Source: Olavius algarvensis associated proteobacterium Delta 3 (GTDB taxonomy: Bacteria > Desulfobacterota > Desulfobacteria > Desulfobacterales > CAFBRK01). Taken from it: a stretch of DNA of 64,000 nucleotides. A program made the position numbers and the translations under genes. Under the pieces are notes generated by a model. That model was not told the origin of the DNA. It did not search any database and saw only the letters and a list, made by a program, of their open reading frames with translations. Of this stretch, positions 9,147 to 20,188 are shown in pieces. Where the stretch lies: positions 1 through 64,000 of the forward strand of contig CAFBRK010000143.1 in the NCBI GenBank assembly GCA_903231505.1, written 5' to 3'. The first letter of the stretch is position 1; the number at the start of each line of letters is the position of its first letter.

Positions 9147-9875
9147 ATGGATTTTATTACAGCCGATCAATTAACCAGAGCTTACGGATCCGGCGATTCC
9201 ACCGTCATGGCCATTACCGACGTCAGCTTCATGATCGAAGCAGGAGAATTTGTGGCCGTCATGGGCGAATCCGGGGCGGGAAAATCGACCCTTCTATCGA
9301 TCATGGGAGCCATGAACACACCCACCGGGGGCGTTTATACCGTCGATGGGATCGACGTCTACAACCTCGGGCAGGAACAGCGGGCCGATTTCAGAAGAGA
9401 ATTTCTCGGTTTCATATTCCAGAGCTTTCATCTGGTGCCCTATTTGAATGTTATTGAGAATGTCATGCTGCCGCTGACCACCGTCCGACTGCGACGACGT
9501 GAAAAGGAGACCATGGCCATGCAGGCCCTGTCCTGGGTCGGCCTCGAGACAAAGGCCAAGCGGCTGCCGAACCAGATCTCCGGCGGGGAAAAAGAGCGGG
9601 TGGCCATCGCCCGAGCCATCGTCAATGATCCGCCGATCCTGCTGGCCGACGAACCCACGGGCAACCTGGACAGCCGCAACACCCAGGAGGTGATGGAACT
9701 GCTGCAACGCCTGAATGAAGCCGGAACAACCGTCATCATGGTGACCCACAGCGCCGAATGCGCCGGATATGCCAGACGTCGGTTGGAAATGTCAGATGGC
9801 CGCCTGGTGAACAACGGAGCTGCCGAGCCATTGGAATCGCCACGAAAAAAAGCTCCTGCGATTCGTGCCGCCTAA
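9147..9875 (+). CDS. ABC transporter ATP-binding protein (LolD/MacB type)
   Basis: A 242-residue nucleotide-binding subunit that partners with the preceding FtsX-type permease. Seen in order: Walker A GESGAGKST, Q-loop FIFQSFHLVP, signature SGGEKERVA (glutamate where SGGQ is usual), Walker B ILLADEPTGNLD and the H-loop VTHSAEC. The start at 9147 is chosen because GGAG (9137-9140) sits six bases upstream; ATG at 9135 and an upstream TTG are possible but have no ribosome site. It belongs to the 6.8-10.8 kb operon. Confidence 0.9.
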   Translation: MDFITADQLTRAYGSGDSTVMAITDVSFMIEAGEFVAVMGESGAGKSTLLSIMGAMNTPTGGVYTVDGIDVYNLGQEQRADFRREFLGFIFQSFHLVPYLNVIENVMLPLTTVRLRRREKETMAMQALSWVGLETKAKRLPNQISGGEKERVAIARAIVNDPPILLADEPTGNLDSRNTQEVMELLQRLNEAGTTVIMVTHSAECAGYARRRLEMSDGRLVNNGAAEPLESPRKKAPAIRAA

Positions 9876-9917
9876 CTAATTTGTGAGAAAGCATCTTAAT
9901 TGAAAGGAGAACCATTC

Positions 9918-10847
9918 ATGAAACGCACGATTGTCACCTGCGCTGTTTTGATGGCCGTTTTCGTTGCAGCCGCTTTGGCGCTTTCCACCGACGTCGCTTC
10001 CTATGGAACCGGGTCAGATTCCGGAACTCTCTCGAAAGTTGTGCTCAATGTGGAGGGAATGACCTGTTCAGGCTGTGTGTACACCATCAAAACAAGTCTG
10101 GCTGGTCTCGAGGGAATCGAAGACATTCAGGTCGATGTGTCCTCCGGAATGGCCTCGGTCACATTCGACCGAGACAAACTCGGTGATGTCGAAAAACTCG
10201 CCCAGGCCATTACAAACAGCGGCTACAAGGCCACCGTGGCCCGTGTTGTCGATGCCGACACACTCACCGATGAGCGTCGGACCGCGGATATCAGGGCGAA
10301 AACAGCTATCGCATCGGTCGGCGGCCTGGAAATACCGAGACCCGATTTCGAAGCGGAGTTGGCCCATGCCAGGAGCAGATACGAAGCCGCCTATGGAAAA
10401 GGTGTTTTTTCGGACCCCCGGGGGGCCCGACTGCTGGACAATTTAAAATATCAAATCGCCCGGAAACTCATCGACGAAGGAATACAACTCCAGGAAGTTC
10501 AACGGGCCGGTTATAAAATGAACGACTCGAAACTGGATCAGGAAATGAACGCGTTTTTAAACGAAAGGGGCATGAGCCGGAGCAAGCTGAAGTCCGCTCT
10601 CGAAGAAAACGGCTATCCCTTCGAATACTTCATGAGGCGATTTCAAAACAGGGTGCTGATCGAGACCTACGTGGATGAAAACGTGATTGCCGGACTCACC
10701 AGCGATTTCGACAAACAGAGCCGATACGCCGATTGGTTCGCCAACGCGCGTCTTTTAGCAGACGTCGTTTACTACGACAGAGATATCGAACGGCTGGTCC
10801 AGGCCCAGTCCGCGGGAAGCGGTTGTGGGTCCAGCTGCTCTCGCTAA
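9918..10847 (+). CDS. HMA metal-binding domain fused to a SurA-like domain, secreted
   Basis: A 309-residue protein with a signal peptide (about 1-24). A heavy-metal-associated domain (about 40-106) has the copper/mercury ligand motif GMTCSGC (C50, C53). The C-terminal part (about 125-300) is alpha-helical and resembles the SurA/PpiC-type chaperone N-terminal domain, with no PPIase domain. The chain ends in a Cys-rich tail (CGSSC). The start follows AAAGGAGA. The combination suggests a periplasmic metallochaperone that presents metal to, or protects, a client protein. The domain call for the second half is tentative. Confidence 0.75.
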   Translation: MKRTIVTCAVLMAVFVAAALALSTDVASYGTGSDSGTLSKVVLNVEGMTCSGCVYTIKTSLAGLEGIEDIQVDVSSGMASVTFDRDKLGDVEKLAQAITNSGYKATVARVVDADTLTDERRTADIRAKTAIASVGGLEIPRPDFEAELAHARSRYEAAYGKGVFSDPRGARLLDNLKYQIARKLIDEGIQLQEVQRAGYKMNDSKLDQEMNAFLNERGMSRSKLKSALEENGYPFEYFMRRFQNRVLIETYVDENVIAGLTSDFDKQSRYADWFANARLLADVVYYDRDIERLVQAQSAGSGCGSSCSR

Positions 10848-10920
10848 CTGACAGTTTTAAGTTTACAACCAAACCATCGGAAAAAGCGGACCTTTTCCGA
10901 CAAGTCAAGCTGTTCAATGA

Positions 10921-11041
10921 GGGTTCAAGGGGTCGAGGATCCAAGGGTTCGAGTGAAATATTGAAGTAATCTGTTTTTAATAAATATGAGATTAAAATCC
11001 ACTATCACTATACCCCTTGGCCCCTTGAATCCTTGAATCCT
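10921..11041. repeat. convergent-gene hairpin with TTCAAGG-type tandem arms
   Basis: The left arm (about 10921-10952) is made of GGNTTCAAGGG-like units and the right arm (about 11012-11041) of CCTTGAAT units that pair with it, separated by an AT-rich 60-base loop. It lies between the convergent HMA-SurA and DUF362 genes. A partial copy (CCCTTGAATCCTTGACCCC) occurs near 25078-25096, downstream of another pair of genes. Likely roles are bidirectional termination or a small repeat element. Confidence 0.5.
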
Positions 11042-11087
11042 TTGCATCGTAAATCTGCGATCCCTGGACTCCTATTCTCTGTCTGAG

Positions 11088-12194
11088 CTATATTCTTCTC
11101 AGCGTGTAATCCCTGGAGCCGAGCCGCATCTTTTCGGCATATTCCAGCTGGATACTCCAGTCGACCTCCGGATAAAGCCCCCGAAACTTGTCCTCCCCGG
11201 GGCCGGTATTGACCTCCAGGCAGCTGTCCGGAAGGGCCGGTTCCTGGTTGACCCGATCGACGGAAGCCTGATCGATGGCCACCGGGTCGAGGGATGCGAG
11301 GACACCGATATTTCTTACAATCGGCGCATCATTCATCGCCATACAGTCACAGCCCGGAGACACATCCGCGATAAAATTGATGAAAAGGGCTTTGTCCGCT
11401 TTATTCTTCAATACACCCAAGCTGTACTCGACCATGCTCTCCATGAGCACGGGTATCGACTGGTTCCACTGGATCTGGACGGCCTCTTCCGGGCATATCA
11501 GGATGCACTCGCCGCATTCGATGCACCGTTCGGTATCGATCTCGGCATATGCTTCATTCACAGCGATCGCATCTTGCGAACAATGATCGGCGCATTCTCC
11601 GCAAGCAATGCATTGTTCTTCCTTTATCTCCGGCGCCACCGAAGTATGTTGGACCATCTTTCCCTTTCGGGAGGCGCACCCCATGCCGACATTTTTAAGG
11701 GTCCCGCCGAATCCGGACAGCTCGTGCCCCTTGAAATGGGCAACGGAGATCAGAGCGTCCGCCTCGACAATATCGGTCCCGATATACACTTCGGACAGTC
11801 GATGCCCCTCCACCGGCACAACGGATTCGGACTTTCCCCGCAGACCATCGGCAATAATCACGGGCGCCTCTACCACAGAATACGCAAATCCGTTTCGAAA
11901 CGCGGTTTCCAGGTGGTGCACGGAGTCGCCACGAGCTCCCGCATATAGCGTGTTGGCATCCGTTAAAAAGGGGACACCGCCGGCGGTCTTGATACATTCC
12001 ACCACCTTCCCGATATACACCGGCCGGATAAAGGCCATGTTGCCCCGTTCTCCGAAGTGGATCTTTACCGCAGTCAGATCCCGATCCTTGACGATGCGTG
12101 AGATTCCGGCCTCCTGCAGCAGGCGCTCCAGTTTTTGAATAAAATTTTCTTTTACCGTCGCTCTAAAATCGATAAAGTAAACATCGCTGGCCAT
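11088..12194 (-). CDS. DUF362 protein with two 4Fe-4S clusters
   Basis: A 368-residue cytoplasmic iron-sulfur protein. The DUF362 domain spans about 1-180 and again after 260. Between them is a bacterial ferredoxin module with two CxxCxxCxxxC sets (CIACGECADHC and CIECGECILIC) at about 190-245, each expected to hold a [4Fe-4S] cluster. The start at 12194 follows an AGAGGG ribosome site, and the longer upstream frame is not conserved-looking. DUF362 ferredoxins are frequent in anaerobes and are presumed electron carriers or maturases. No partner enzyme is adjacent. Confidence 0.88.
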   Translation of the reverse strand: MASDVYFIDFRATVKENFIQKLERLLQEAGISRIVKDRDLTAVKIHFGERGNMAFIRPVYIGKVVECIKTAGGVPFLTDANTLYAGARGDSVHHLETAFRNGFAYSVVEAPVIIADGLRGKSESVVPVEGHRLSEVYIGTDIVEADALISVAHFKGHELSGFGGTLKNVGMGCASRKGKMVQHTSVAPEIKEEQCIACGECADHCSQDAIAVNEAYAEIDTERCIECGECILICPEEAVQIQWNQSIPVLMESMVEYSLGVLKNKADKALFINFIADVSPGCDCMAMNDAPIVRNIGVLASLDPVAIDQASVDRVNQEPALPDSCLEVNTGPGEDKFRGLYPEVDWSIQLEYAEKMRLGSRDYTLRRI

Positions 12195-12320
12195 GGTCCC
12201 TCTCTTTCGGCTATTGTTGCCAAGGTATGAACGCCGCCATTTGGTGCAACGTCCAGGCGACGCTGTTGAACCCGCTTGTATCAAATTCTGTGATTGGGCG
12301 GCAACCAAGGATTGTGCTCA

Positions 12321-13004
12321 ATGCGCTTCAACGATAAACTGCGACAGCTGGAAACACTATACGGGGTGTATGAAGAAGTCACCGCTGAGTTGGAGATCGC
12401 CTGTGCCAAAGGATGCGCGGACTGCTGCACCCGCAATGTCGTCCTCACAACCCTGGAGGGCTACGGTCTGGCAGAGCATCTTGCTGCATATCATCAGGAC
12501 ATCCTCGCGACTCTCCGAGCCGATATCGGGTCCTCCCGTTTCATTCCGAAAATGACCACCAACGGCCTGGCAAAAATCTGCATGCAGGGCCTGGAGCCGC
12601 CGGAAGAGTCCACTGCTCCGGAAAACACACGATGTTCCATCCTATCCAAATCTGCGTGTGCGGCCTACCTGTTCCGTCCCTTCGGGTGCCGGTGCATGGT
12701 GTCACAGAGCCGGTGCACCGACACCGGGTACGCGGAAATGGACGATTTTACGGTCTCGGTGAACACCGTATTCCTACAATTCATCGAGCACATCGACACC
12801 ACGGGGTGCTCCGGCAATCTGGCCGATGTCCTCTTATTCTTCGAAACTGAAATCAATCGCCGTCGCTATCGGCAGGGGCATCATCTCTGTTCCGCCCAGG
12901 GCCTTATTTCGAACAGTCCGATTCCAGTGTTGATGATTCCACCGAAACACAGGAACCGTCTGGAACCATGGATCCGATCCATTCAAAAAAAGCTGAATCC
13001 CTAA
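12321..13004 (+). CDS. YkgJ-like cysteine-cluster protein
   Basis: About 227 residues. The first cysteine cluster (CAKGCADCC, about 30-38) and later Cys residues (CSIL, CAAYLFRPFGCRC) follow the CxxxCxxCC..C pattern of the zinc/iron-chelating YkgJ family. The substrate is unknown. The start ATG at 12321 has AAGGA nine bases upstream. It is divergent from the DUF362 gene, with a short shared promoter region of about 126 bases. Confidence 0.75.
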   Translation: MRFNDKLRQLETLYGVYEEVTAELEIACAKGCADCCTRNVVLTTLEGYGLAEHLAAYHQDILATLRADIGSSRFIPKMTTNGLAKICMQGLEPPEESTAPENTRCSILSKSACAAYLFRPFGCRCMVSQSRCTDTGYAEMDDFTVSVNTVFLQFIEHIDTTGCSGNLADVLLFFETEINRRRYRQGHHLCSAQGLISNSPIPVLMIPPKHRNRLEPWIRSIQKKLNP

Positions 13005-13177
13005 GCCCGGCGACGGTTGTCAGGCCCTATTGCCACGTACCGGTTGCTGAGCACGTCCATACAGATGTTTTTGACCTATCGGGTACAATGCGCTATAAGT
13101 AGAAAATCCCCTTTTAAGAGTTCCGTCGCACCCGCTGGCAGCGGTTTTCAAAAGAATACCAAACAAATAGCGTAGCC

Positions 13178-14530
13178 ATGACACGTGTAAAAAAAGAAAA
13201 CGTTTTATTGGTGGACAATCATCCGGTCATGTTAAAATATGCGGCCGATCTGCTTGAGAAACACAATTACTCGGTGAAGACCGCCGACGACGGGCTTGTG
13301 GCTCTGGATATGCTGCGGGAATTCCAGCCGGATTATATTTTTGTCGATCTGATCATGCCCAATATTGATGGCGCCTCTCTCTGCCGCATTCTTCGCAAAA
13401 TGCCAGCGCTAAAAAACGTCCCGATATTTGTTCTTTCGGCCATCGCCGCTGAGGAAGCCTGCAATATTGAGGAACTCGGTGTGAATGCCTGCATTGCCAA
13501 AGGCCCCCTGGCAGAGATGGGTGAGAATATTCTCACCGCACTGGATCTGTCGGAAAGTCTGATGCAGTCGGACATTGAAATGCCGGTGTTCGGGCTGGAG
13601 AATCTTTACCCTCGCGGCATCACCGAAGAGCTTCTGGTAATCAAGCGGCATTTTGAAATCATGCTGGAAAGCATTTCCGACGGAATTCTGGAAATCAATG
13701 CAGAGGGTAGAATTATTTTTGCAAATTCAGCAGCATCAACGTATTTCTCTCTTCCCCGCGAGCAGCTCCTGGGGAATGGCTTCATCGAACTATTTACCGA
13801 GGAAAATCGACCCCTTGTCTCATCCATCCTTGCGGGGGAGGCTGCGGCTTTCCCGACAGAGGCACAGATGCCGCAGTTTGAGCAAAACGGGAAATTCATC
13901 AACATGAAGGCCATTGCGGCCGGAAGCGCCGGAGATAAAAAAATCGTCGTGTTAAACGACGTCACGGCATATGAAAAAGCCCGGTTGGCGATTGTAAAAG
14001 CCAACGAAGAGCTTGAAATCCTCGCTAAAATAGATGGACTGACGCAGATCGCCAACCGCCGGGCATTTGACGATCAGCTCAACCGTGAGTGGCGCCGGAT
14101 GATCAGGGAAGATGGTGAAATGTGCATCATGCTGTGTGATGTGGATCGTTTTAGGGACTTCAATGACCGTCATGGCCACATGGCCGGAGATGAACTGCTT
14201 CGAGCCGTGGCTCAATTGGTCGCCAAAAATGCTCAGCGGCCGGGTGATCTGGCCGCCCGCTATGGCGGAGACGAGTTTGCCCTGATCCTGCCCAACACCC
14301 CATTGGAAGGCGCAGAGCACTTAGCGCAGAGAATTCTCGACAGATCTCGCCATCTGGAATTGTTTGAAGCCCCCTCAACATTGAAAGCGTCGGTCACCTT
14401 GAGCATCGGTATCTGCCACAGCGTGCCAAGCAAAGACATCTCTCCCGACAGACTTCTTTCAACTGCAGACGCCGCGCTGTATGAGGCAAAGAACAGCGGA
14501 AGAAATTGTATAACCCCCCGCAGCATCTAA
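13178..14530 (+). CDS. response regulator REC-PAS-GGDEF diguanylate cyclase
   Basis: A 450-residue signalling enzyme that makes cyclic di-GMP. The receiver domain (about 8-125) has phospho-acceptor D57. A PAS domain occupies about 158-265. The GGDEF domain (about 285-448) has an intact active motif GGDEF at 363-367 and an RxxD inhibitory site (RPGD, 354-357) exactly five residues upstream, so product inhibition is expected. No kinase or effector is next to it, so its input histidine kinase is elsewhere. Confidence 0.93.
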   Translation: MTRVKKENVLLVDNHPVMLKYAADLLEKHNYSVKTADDGLVALDMLREFQPDYIFVDLIMPNIDGASLCRILRKMPALKNVPIFVLSAIAAEEACNIEELGVNACIAKGPLAEMGENILTALDLSESLMQSDIEMPVFGLENLYPRGITEELLVIKRHFEIMLESISDGILEINAEGRIIFANSAASTYFSLPREQLLGNGFIELFTEENRPLVSSILAGEAAAFPTEAQMPQFEQNGKFINMKAIAAGSAGDKKIVVLNDVTAYEKARLAIVKANEELEILAKIDGLTQIANRRAFDDQLNREWRRMIREDGEMCIMLCDVDRFRDFNDRHGHMAGDELLRAVAQLVAKNAQRPGDLAARYGGDEFALILPNTPLEGAEHLAQRILDRSRHLELFEAPSTLKASVTLSIGICHSVPSKDISPDRLLSTADAALYEAKNSGRNCITPRSI

Positions 14531-14680
14531 CCCGAAAGTAGTATACGGTTACTTTTCCTTTCCTGTCTTCACACAATTGTCGCACAAGTCGACGCCGCCG
14601 ACGGGTATCGAAACGCCTTCCCAATTGCCGCACCGGCCTATATCTGTCTGTTTAAATAACAAAAATCTTTTTTTCTTCTA

Positions 14681-14697
14681 TTGGCACACCTTTTGCC
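14681..14697 (+). promoter_or_regulatory. sigma-54 (RpoN) -24/-12 promoter
   Basis: TTGGCAC followed by ACCTT and TTGC, giving GG at 14683-14684 and GC at 14695-14696 with exactly ten bases between them, as the RpoN consensus requires. It lies about 65 bases upstream of the HEAGH protein gene. An enhancer-binding protein site upstream was not identified. Confidence 0.65.
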
Positions 14698-14760
14698 CAA
14701 GCAAAGGGCACGGCACAAGAGTGCTATCTGGACACAACCCGATTTCAAGGTGGATACGTC

Positions 14761-15441
14761 ATGAAGAAAAAACTGATTCTATTTGCGAGTGTCATCTTCT
14801 TTGCCTCGGGATTCAACACGGCATACGCAAAATCCGGTTATGAGTTTTACTTCTTTGGCATCAATGTGAACCACCTCAAAGACGCCAGGCCACTGATGCT
14901 CGTGGCCGGCGCACTGGCGTCTGTCGCGGCCCATGAAGCCGGTCACCTGTTATACCTGGAATCCCAGGGCAAAAGATGGGATACGCAGGCGTCCATGTCT
15001 TCCGGCTTCGCCGTGCAGTCCCAGGAGGGTCTAAACAACGAGCAGTTGCAGCTCTTTGGAAGATCCGGATTTTTACTGCAGACCGGTATTGGCACCTTGC
15101 TCACCTTATTTCCAGGGACCAAGAATTCGGATTTTACAAAAGGCTGGGTGGCAATGAACTCATTTCAAATCTGGTCCGATGATGCCCGAGCCCATGATAT
15201 CGGCAATGACTTTGAATTAATCGATAAAGGAAATGGTGAATCCGATGTGGACCGGGTGGTTATGTCCCTTTGGAGCCAGTACAATTTAAGGGTGCTAAAA
15301 ACTGCGGAACCAGGCTACACCTATCCGCCACGCGTATCTTCGGAAGTCCCGGCTTTCTCGGAAGGGACCCTGGACGTACTGGAGTTTCCGGCGCCATGGG
15401 GTAGAGACATTTTGCCGGCTTCTTTCACTAACTCACCATAA
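14761..15441 (+). CDS. secreted/membrane protein with HEAGH motif (unknown family)
   Basis: A 226-residue protein with a signal peptide (about 1-23). A hydrophobic stretch (about 45-60) runs into AAHEAGHLLYLES, an HExxH zinc motif of the kind found in membrane-embedded M50-like and other small metalloproteases. A second hydrophobic region (about 100-117) follows. I do not recognise the family or see a clear third zinc ligand. It is a monocistronic gene behind a sigma-54 type promoter, so expression probably depends on an enhancer-binding activator. Confidence 0.65.
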   Translation: MKKKLILFASVIFFASGFNTAYAKSGYEFYFFGINVNHLKDARPLMLVAGALASVAAHEAGHLLYLESQGKRWDTQASMSSGFAVQSQEGLNNEQLQLFGRSGFLLQTGIGTLLTLFPGTKNSDFTKGWVAMNSFQIWSDDARAHDIGNDFELIDKGNGESDVDRVVMSLWSQYNLRVLKTAEPGYTYPPRVSSEVPAFSEGTLDVLEFPAPWGRDILPASFTNSP

Positions 15442-15539
15442 ATAAAATCGTACAACGATTTTATGGAACGCGACGATGTCGCTCAGAAGGGGAAAGGCCT
15501 GTCCCCCATTGGTGTGGCGGATTGAAATGTCGAGGCCGG

Positions 15540-15579
15540 CAGCCCCGCTGAGCAGGACTTCCGCTTTACTTCAACAAGC
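15540..15579. repeat. 40-bp dispersed repeat, copy B
   Basis: Gapless match to 3225-3264 at 33 of 40 bases, ending in the same CAACAAGC. It lies in the non-coding spacer between the HEAGH gene and clpB, which are convergent. The rest of the 280-base spacer holds a terminator hairpin and no gene. Confidence 0.6.
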
Positions 15580-15630
15580 AAAAGGGAATCATAAGGTTCA
15601 ACACATCGCTTGCTGTTTTATTGGGAAGAG

Positions 15631-15666
15631 AAGAGGCCAGGCAGGGATGATCCTGCCCGGCCTCTT
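15631..15666. terminator. strong hairpin between convergent genes
   Basis: A 15-base arm (15631-15645) pairs with 15652-15666 with one mismatch: AAGAGGCC then GGCAGG on the left, CCTGCC then GGCCTCTT on the right. It is about 55 bases past the clpB stop and about 190 past the HEAGH gene stop. U-tracts are short on both sides. It is probably a bidirectional terminator. Confidence 0.6.
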
Positions 15667-15721
15667 CTTATCTGTGACGAGAGCGTTTCAAAAACCGGAT
15701 CCGCTTCATAAAACGCCCGAG

Positions 15722-17884
<2,163 letters not shown>

Positions 17885-17954
17885 GAGGACCTTCAGAATG
17901 CTGTGCCGCTTGAACCAGTTCCTGAGACTTGATGGTGAATTTGTCGAATCTCAT
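17885..17954 (-). pseudogene. clpB: orphaned clpB 5' end (N-domain deletion scar)
   Basis: From the ATG at 17954, preceded by GGAG, the frame reads [18 protein letters not shown], the normal opening of ClpB. It then runs straight into an out-of-frame version of the ClpB linker. Read in the frame of the main gene, the same DNA gives [12 protein letters not shown], the usual sequence preceding AAA1. The junction therefore lies near 17897-17901. About 110-130 N-domain codons appear to have been deleted. The 17954 frame reaches a stop within about 45 codons. Confidence 0.75.
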
Positions 17955-17971
17955 TCCCGCTCCATTTATGA

Positions 17972-19558
17972 TTAAAAATTTTCATTACTAAATTTATATA
18001 AATAAATTAACTCATAAAATAACCACGCCGCCGTCCCTGTCAATCCGACCGCCCCATATTGAGCCCGGACGGGGTAGTGGTCATCACCGATCAAACAGCG
18101 CCTCCCATCGAGCCAAGAGGTGCGCCATGGAAAGCCGGCCCAGATCGTGGGCTTCCATGAAATCAAATATGTCCAGACGGTTCCCCGCAGCACCTCGCCG
18201 GTTTCAGCCCGGAACATCCACGTTGCACCGAATCGATTGCTGAAATATTCGCGCATGAGAGACTCCGCCATCCACCCCAGGAGATAATCCAGACAATAAA
18301 ATTCGGGTACCAGGTCGAAGAGGTGACTGTCGGGTTGATGGTAAAAGCCGGTGTGCCGTCTCATGAGATCCGCATAATTTTGCCCCTTGGAAAGGTCTCC
18401 TTCGTCGAACATTTCGTATTCTGCAATAAATTTGGCACAGTATCGGCGAAAGCTGGAAAAATCCTTAAGCTCCTTATAAAATTCGAGTGTCGCGGCCGCC
18501 GCATCCGTTAGGCCGACCATCGATGTGAGAAAAGGTCTGGTCAGGGTCAGATTCTGAAGAAGAAAGGCATAGGCTTCCGACAAATTGAATGACACCGCGA
18601 GATTACGGTCCGACATGGACAGCTTGGGGGAGGTATACACTGCCGACAGCCCATGACCCAGTTCGTGCCAGAGGGTTTCCAGATCGATCCAGCCACCGGT
18701 GGGCTTCATGACCAGATAGATTTCCTCTGGGACCTGAACGATAAAACTCATGGCTTGAGCACTTTTTCTGGTCTCCGTACCCATATACAGTGTTAAGCCT
18801 TCCATGGATTGGGGATCCATATCCCAATGTTTAAAAAAAGGAAGATAGTCCCACGCGGGCGTAGACGGACAGAGCCTGTCGAACTCACTGAGCCCCAGAA
18901 GATTAATGGCATCGAAACGGGTAAGGTCGGAAAGGGGCAGCCCGAAACGATTCCGGCTCCATTTTTCCATAGCCGCAAAGTAGATGCCTTCGGAGTCTTT
19001 GAGAAACTGTTTAATTCGTTGATAATAGAGAGGATAATCGATGCCCTTCTTTTCCTGACAAAAATCGATGTAAGCGTCGATTCCAAAATCGGCCTTCAAC
19101 AATTCCAGCAATTCCTTCCAATAGTTGATCGCAAATGGCTTAAGAAACCGGCACAGGGCCGTCGTCTCCTTCTGGAGTTGCAATCGCTCGATACGGGTGC
19201 TCGACTTCTGACACCAGGGGATCACCTCCCGGAAATAAATCTTCTGCCCGTTCACATGGGCGGCGGCAGAGCTACTCCAGGCTCTAAATTCCGTATCGTG
19301 GGAATACAGATGCCGCTGCAGGTAATGATCCATAAATGCGAACTTGATCCGGTGCCGTTCGCGCTCATCTTCGATGGCGGCAACCCGGTCCAGTGTTTCC
19401 CTCGTCAGAAAACCCTCAAAACCGGCATAAAGCCGGTATCCGTCAAACCGGGGTCTCTCGCCCTTCCAAAGCGAAAGCGCGGTCAGCCCCACCCGACAAT
19501 TGAGATGATGAAGAATGTCGCCAAATTCTGACGGATTTCCAAGTGTATGCTTGAGCAT
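17972..19558 (-). CDS. M3-like zinc metallopeptidase
   Basis: About 528 residues. HELGH at about 298-302 is followed after 25 residues by the glutamate of SEAYAFL (about 328), matching the HExxH-x25-E signature of the M3 (oligopeptidase F/thimet) family. Overall similarity to standard PepF is low by eye, so this is a divergent member. It probably degrades peptides in the cytoplasm, since no signal is seen. The start at 19558 has GGAAAG nine bases upstream and avoids overlap with trmL, whose stop is at 19590. Confidence 0.75.
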   Translation of the reverse strand: MLKHTLGNPSEFGDILHHLNCRVGLTALSLWKGERPRFDGYRLYAGFEGFLTRETLDRVAAIEDERERHRIKFAFMDHYLQRHLYSHDTEFRAWSSSAAAHVNGQKIYFREVIPWCQKSSTRIERLQLQKETTALCRFLKPFAINYWKELLELLKADFGIDAYIDFCQEKKGIDYPLYYQRIKQFLKDSEGIYFAAMEKWSRNRFGLPLSDLTRFDAINLLGLSEFDRLCPSTPAWDYLPFFKHWDMDPQSMEGLTLYMGTETRKSAQAMSFIVQVPEEIYLVMKPTGGWIDLETLWHELGHGLSAVYTSPKLSMSDRNLAVSFNLSEAYAFLLQNLTLTRPFLTSMVGLTDAAAATLEFYKELKDFSSFRRYCAKFIAEYEMFDEGDLSKGQNYADLMRRHTGFYHQPDSHLFDLVPEFYCLDYLLGWMAESLMREYFSNRFGATWMFRAETGEVLRGTVWTYLISWKPTIWAGFPWRTSWLDGRRCLIGDDHYPVRAQYGAVGLTGTAAWLFYELIYLYKFSNENF

Positions 19559-19589
19559 AACGATATTCTTTCCGCTGGCAACCTGAATG

Positions 19590-20115
19590 TCAGGATTCCC
19601 CCGCCGCCAGCCATTGGTGAAAGTCCGGATAGCTGCGAAGGCTTTCATAGAGCGCGATGCCGGCAGCGGTGGAAAGATTCAAGGAACGGATCTTCCGGCG
19701 GATCGGTATGTGGTAGACGGCATCCGGATATGCAGAGAGGATGTCTGCCGGAAGCCCATGGGTTTCCGAACCGAAAACAAGAAACATCCGGGGCCGTGGG
19801 GGAATGTCCCAAAAACTGCAGCCGCCGCGCTTCGAAAACAACGCAATTTCTCCCGCATGGGGGGGCGACAACGTCACGGAATGCGTTAAAATCCTCCCAC
19901 ACGGAGACCTGGACGTCTGTCCAATAATCCAGGCCGGCCCGCTTTACCTCCCGGTCTCCCAGAGAAAAGCCCAGGGGTTCGATCAGGTGGAGGCTCGCAC
20001 CGGTGCCAAGACACGTGCGGCCGATATTTCCCGTGTTCCAGTGAATCTCCGGTGCCACCAGCACCACATGCCGTTCCGGTCTCCTGTTTTCGGGTATTTC
20101 TGAGAATCCCGCCAA
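19590..20115 (-). pseudogene. trmL: tRNA (cytidine/uridine-34-2'-O)-methyltransferase, frameshifted
   Basis: The two halves of a TrmL (SPOUT) enzyme lie in different frames. The N-terminal part (from 20115) reads HWNTGNIGRTCLGTGA, LIEPLGFSLGD and RAGLDYW. The C-terminal part (to 19590) reads FGSETHGLP, IPIRRKIRSLNLSTAAGIALYE, the SAM-binding knot motifs. Frames meet at a run of seven G on the plus strand (19859-19865). Adding one base there restores a single frame of about 175 residues. It is either a real mutation or a homopolymer sequencing error. The gene precedes the M3 peptidase in an apparent operon. Confidence 0.85.
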
Positions 20116-20188
20116 TTTCTACACTCATCACACCGTTACGGATTCTGCGGACAACTGGACACTTGGCGCTAACCATCGCACCATCGGT

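Noticed and set aside
10921-10952. GGTTCGAG-like string that resembles a tRNA T-arm
   Set aside because: No acceptor or anticodon stems can be built around it; it is part of the tandem-arm hairpin.
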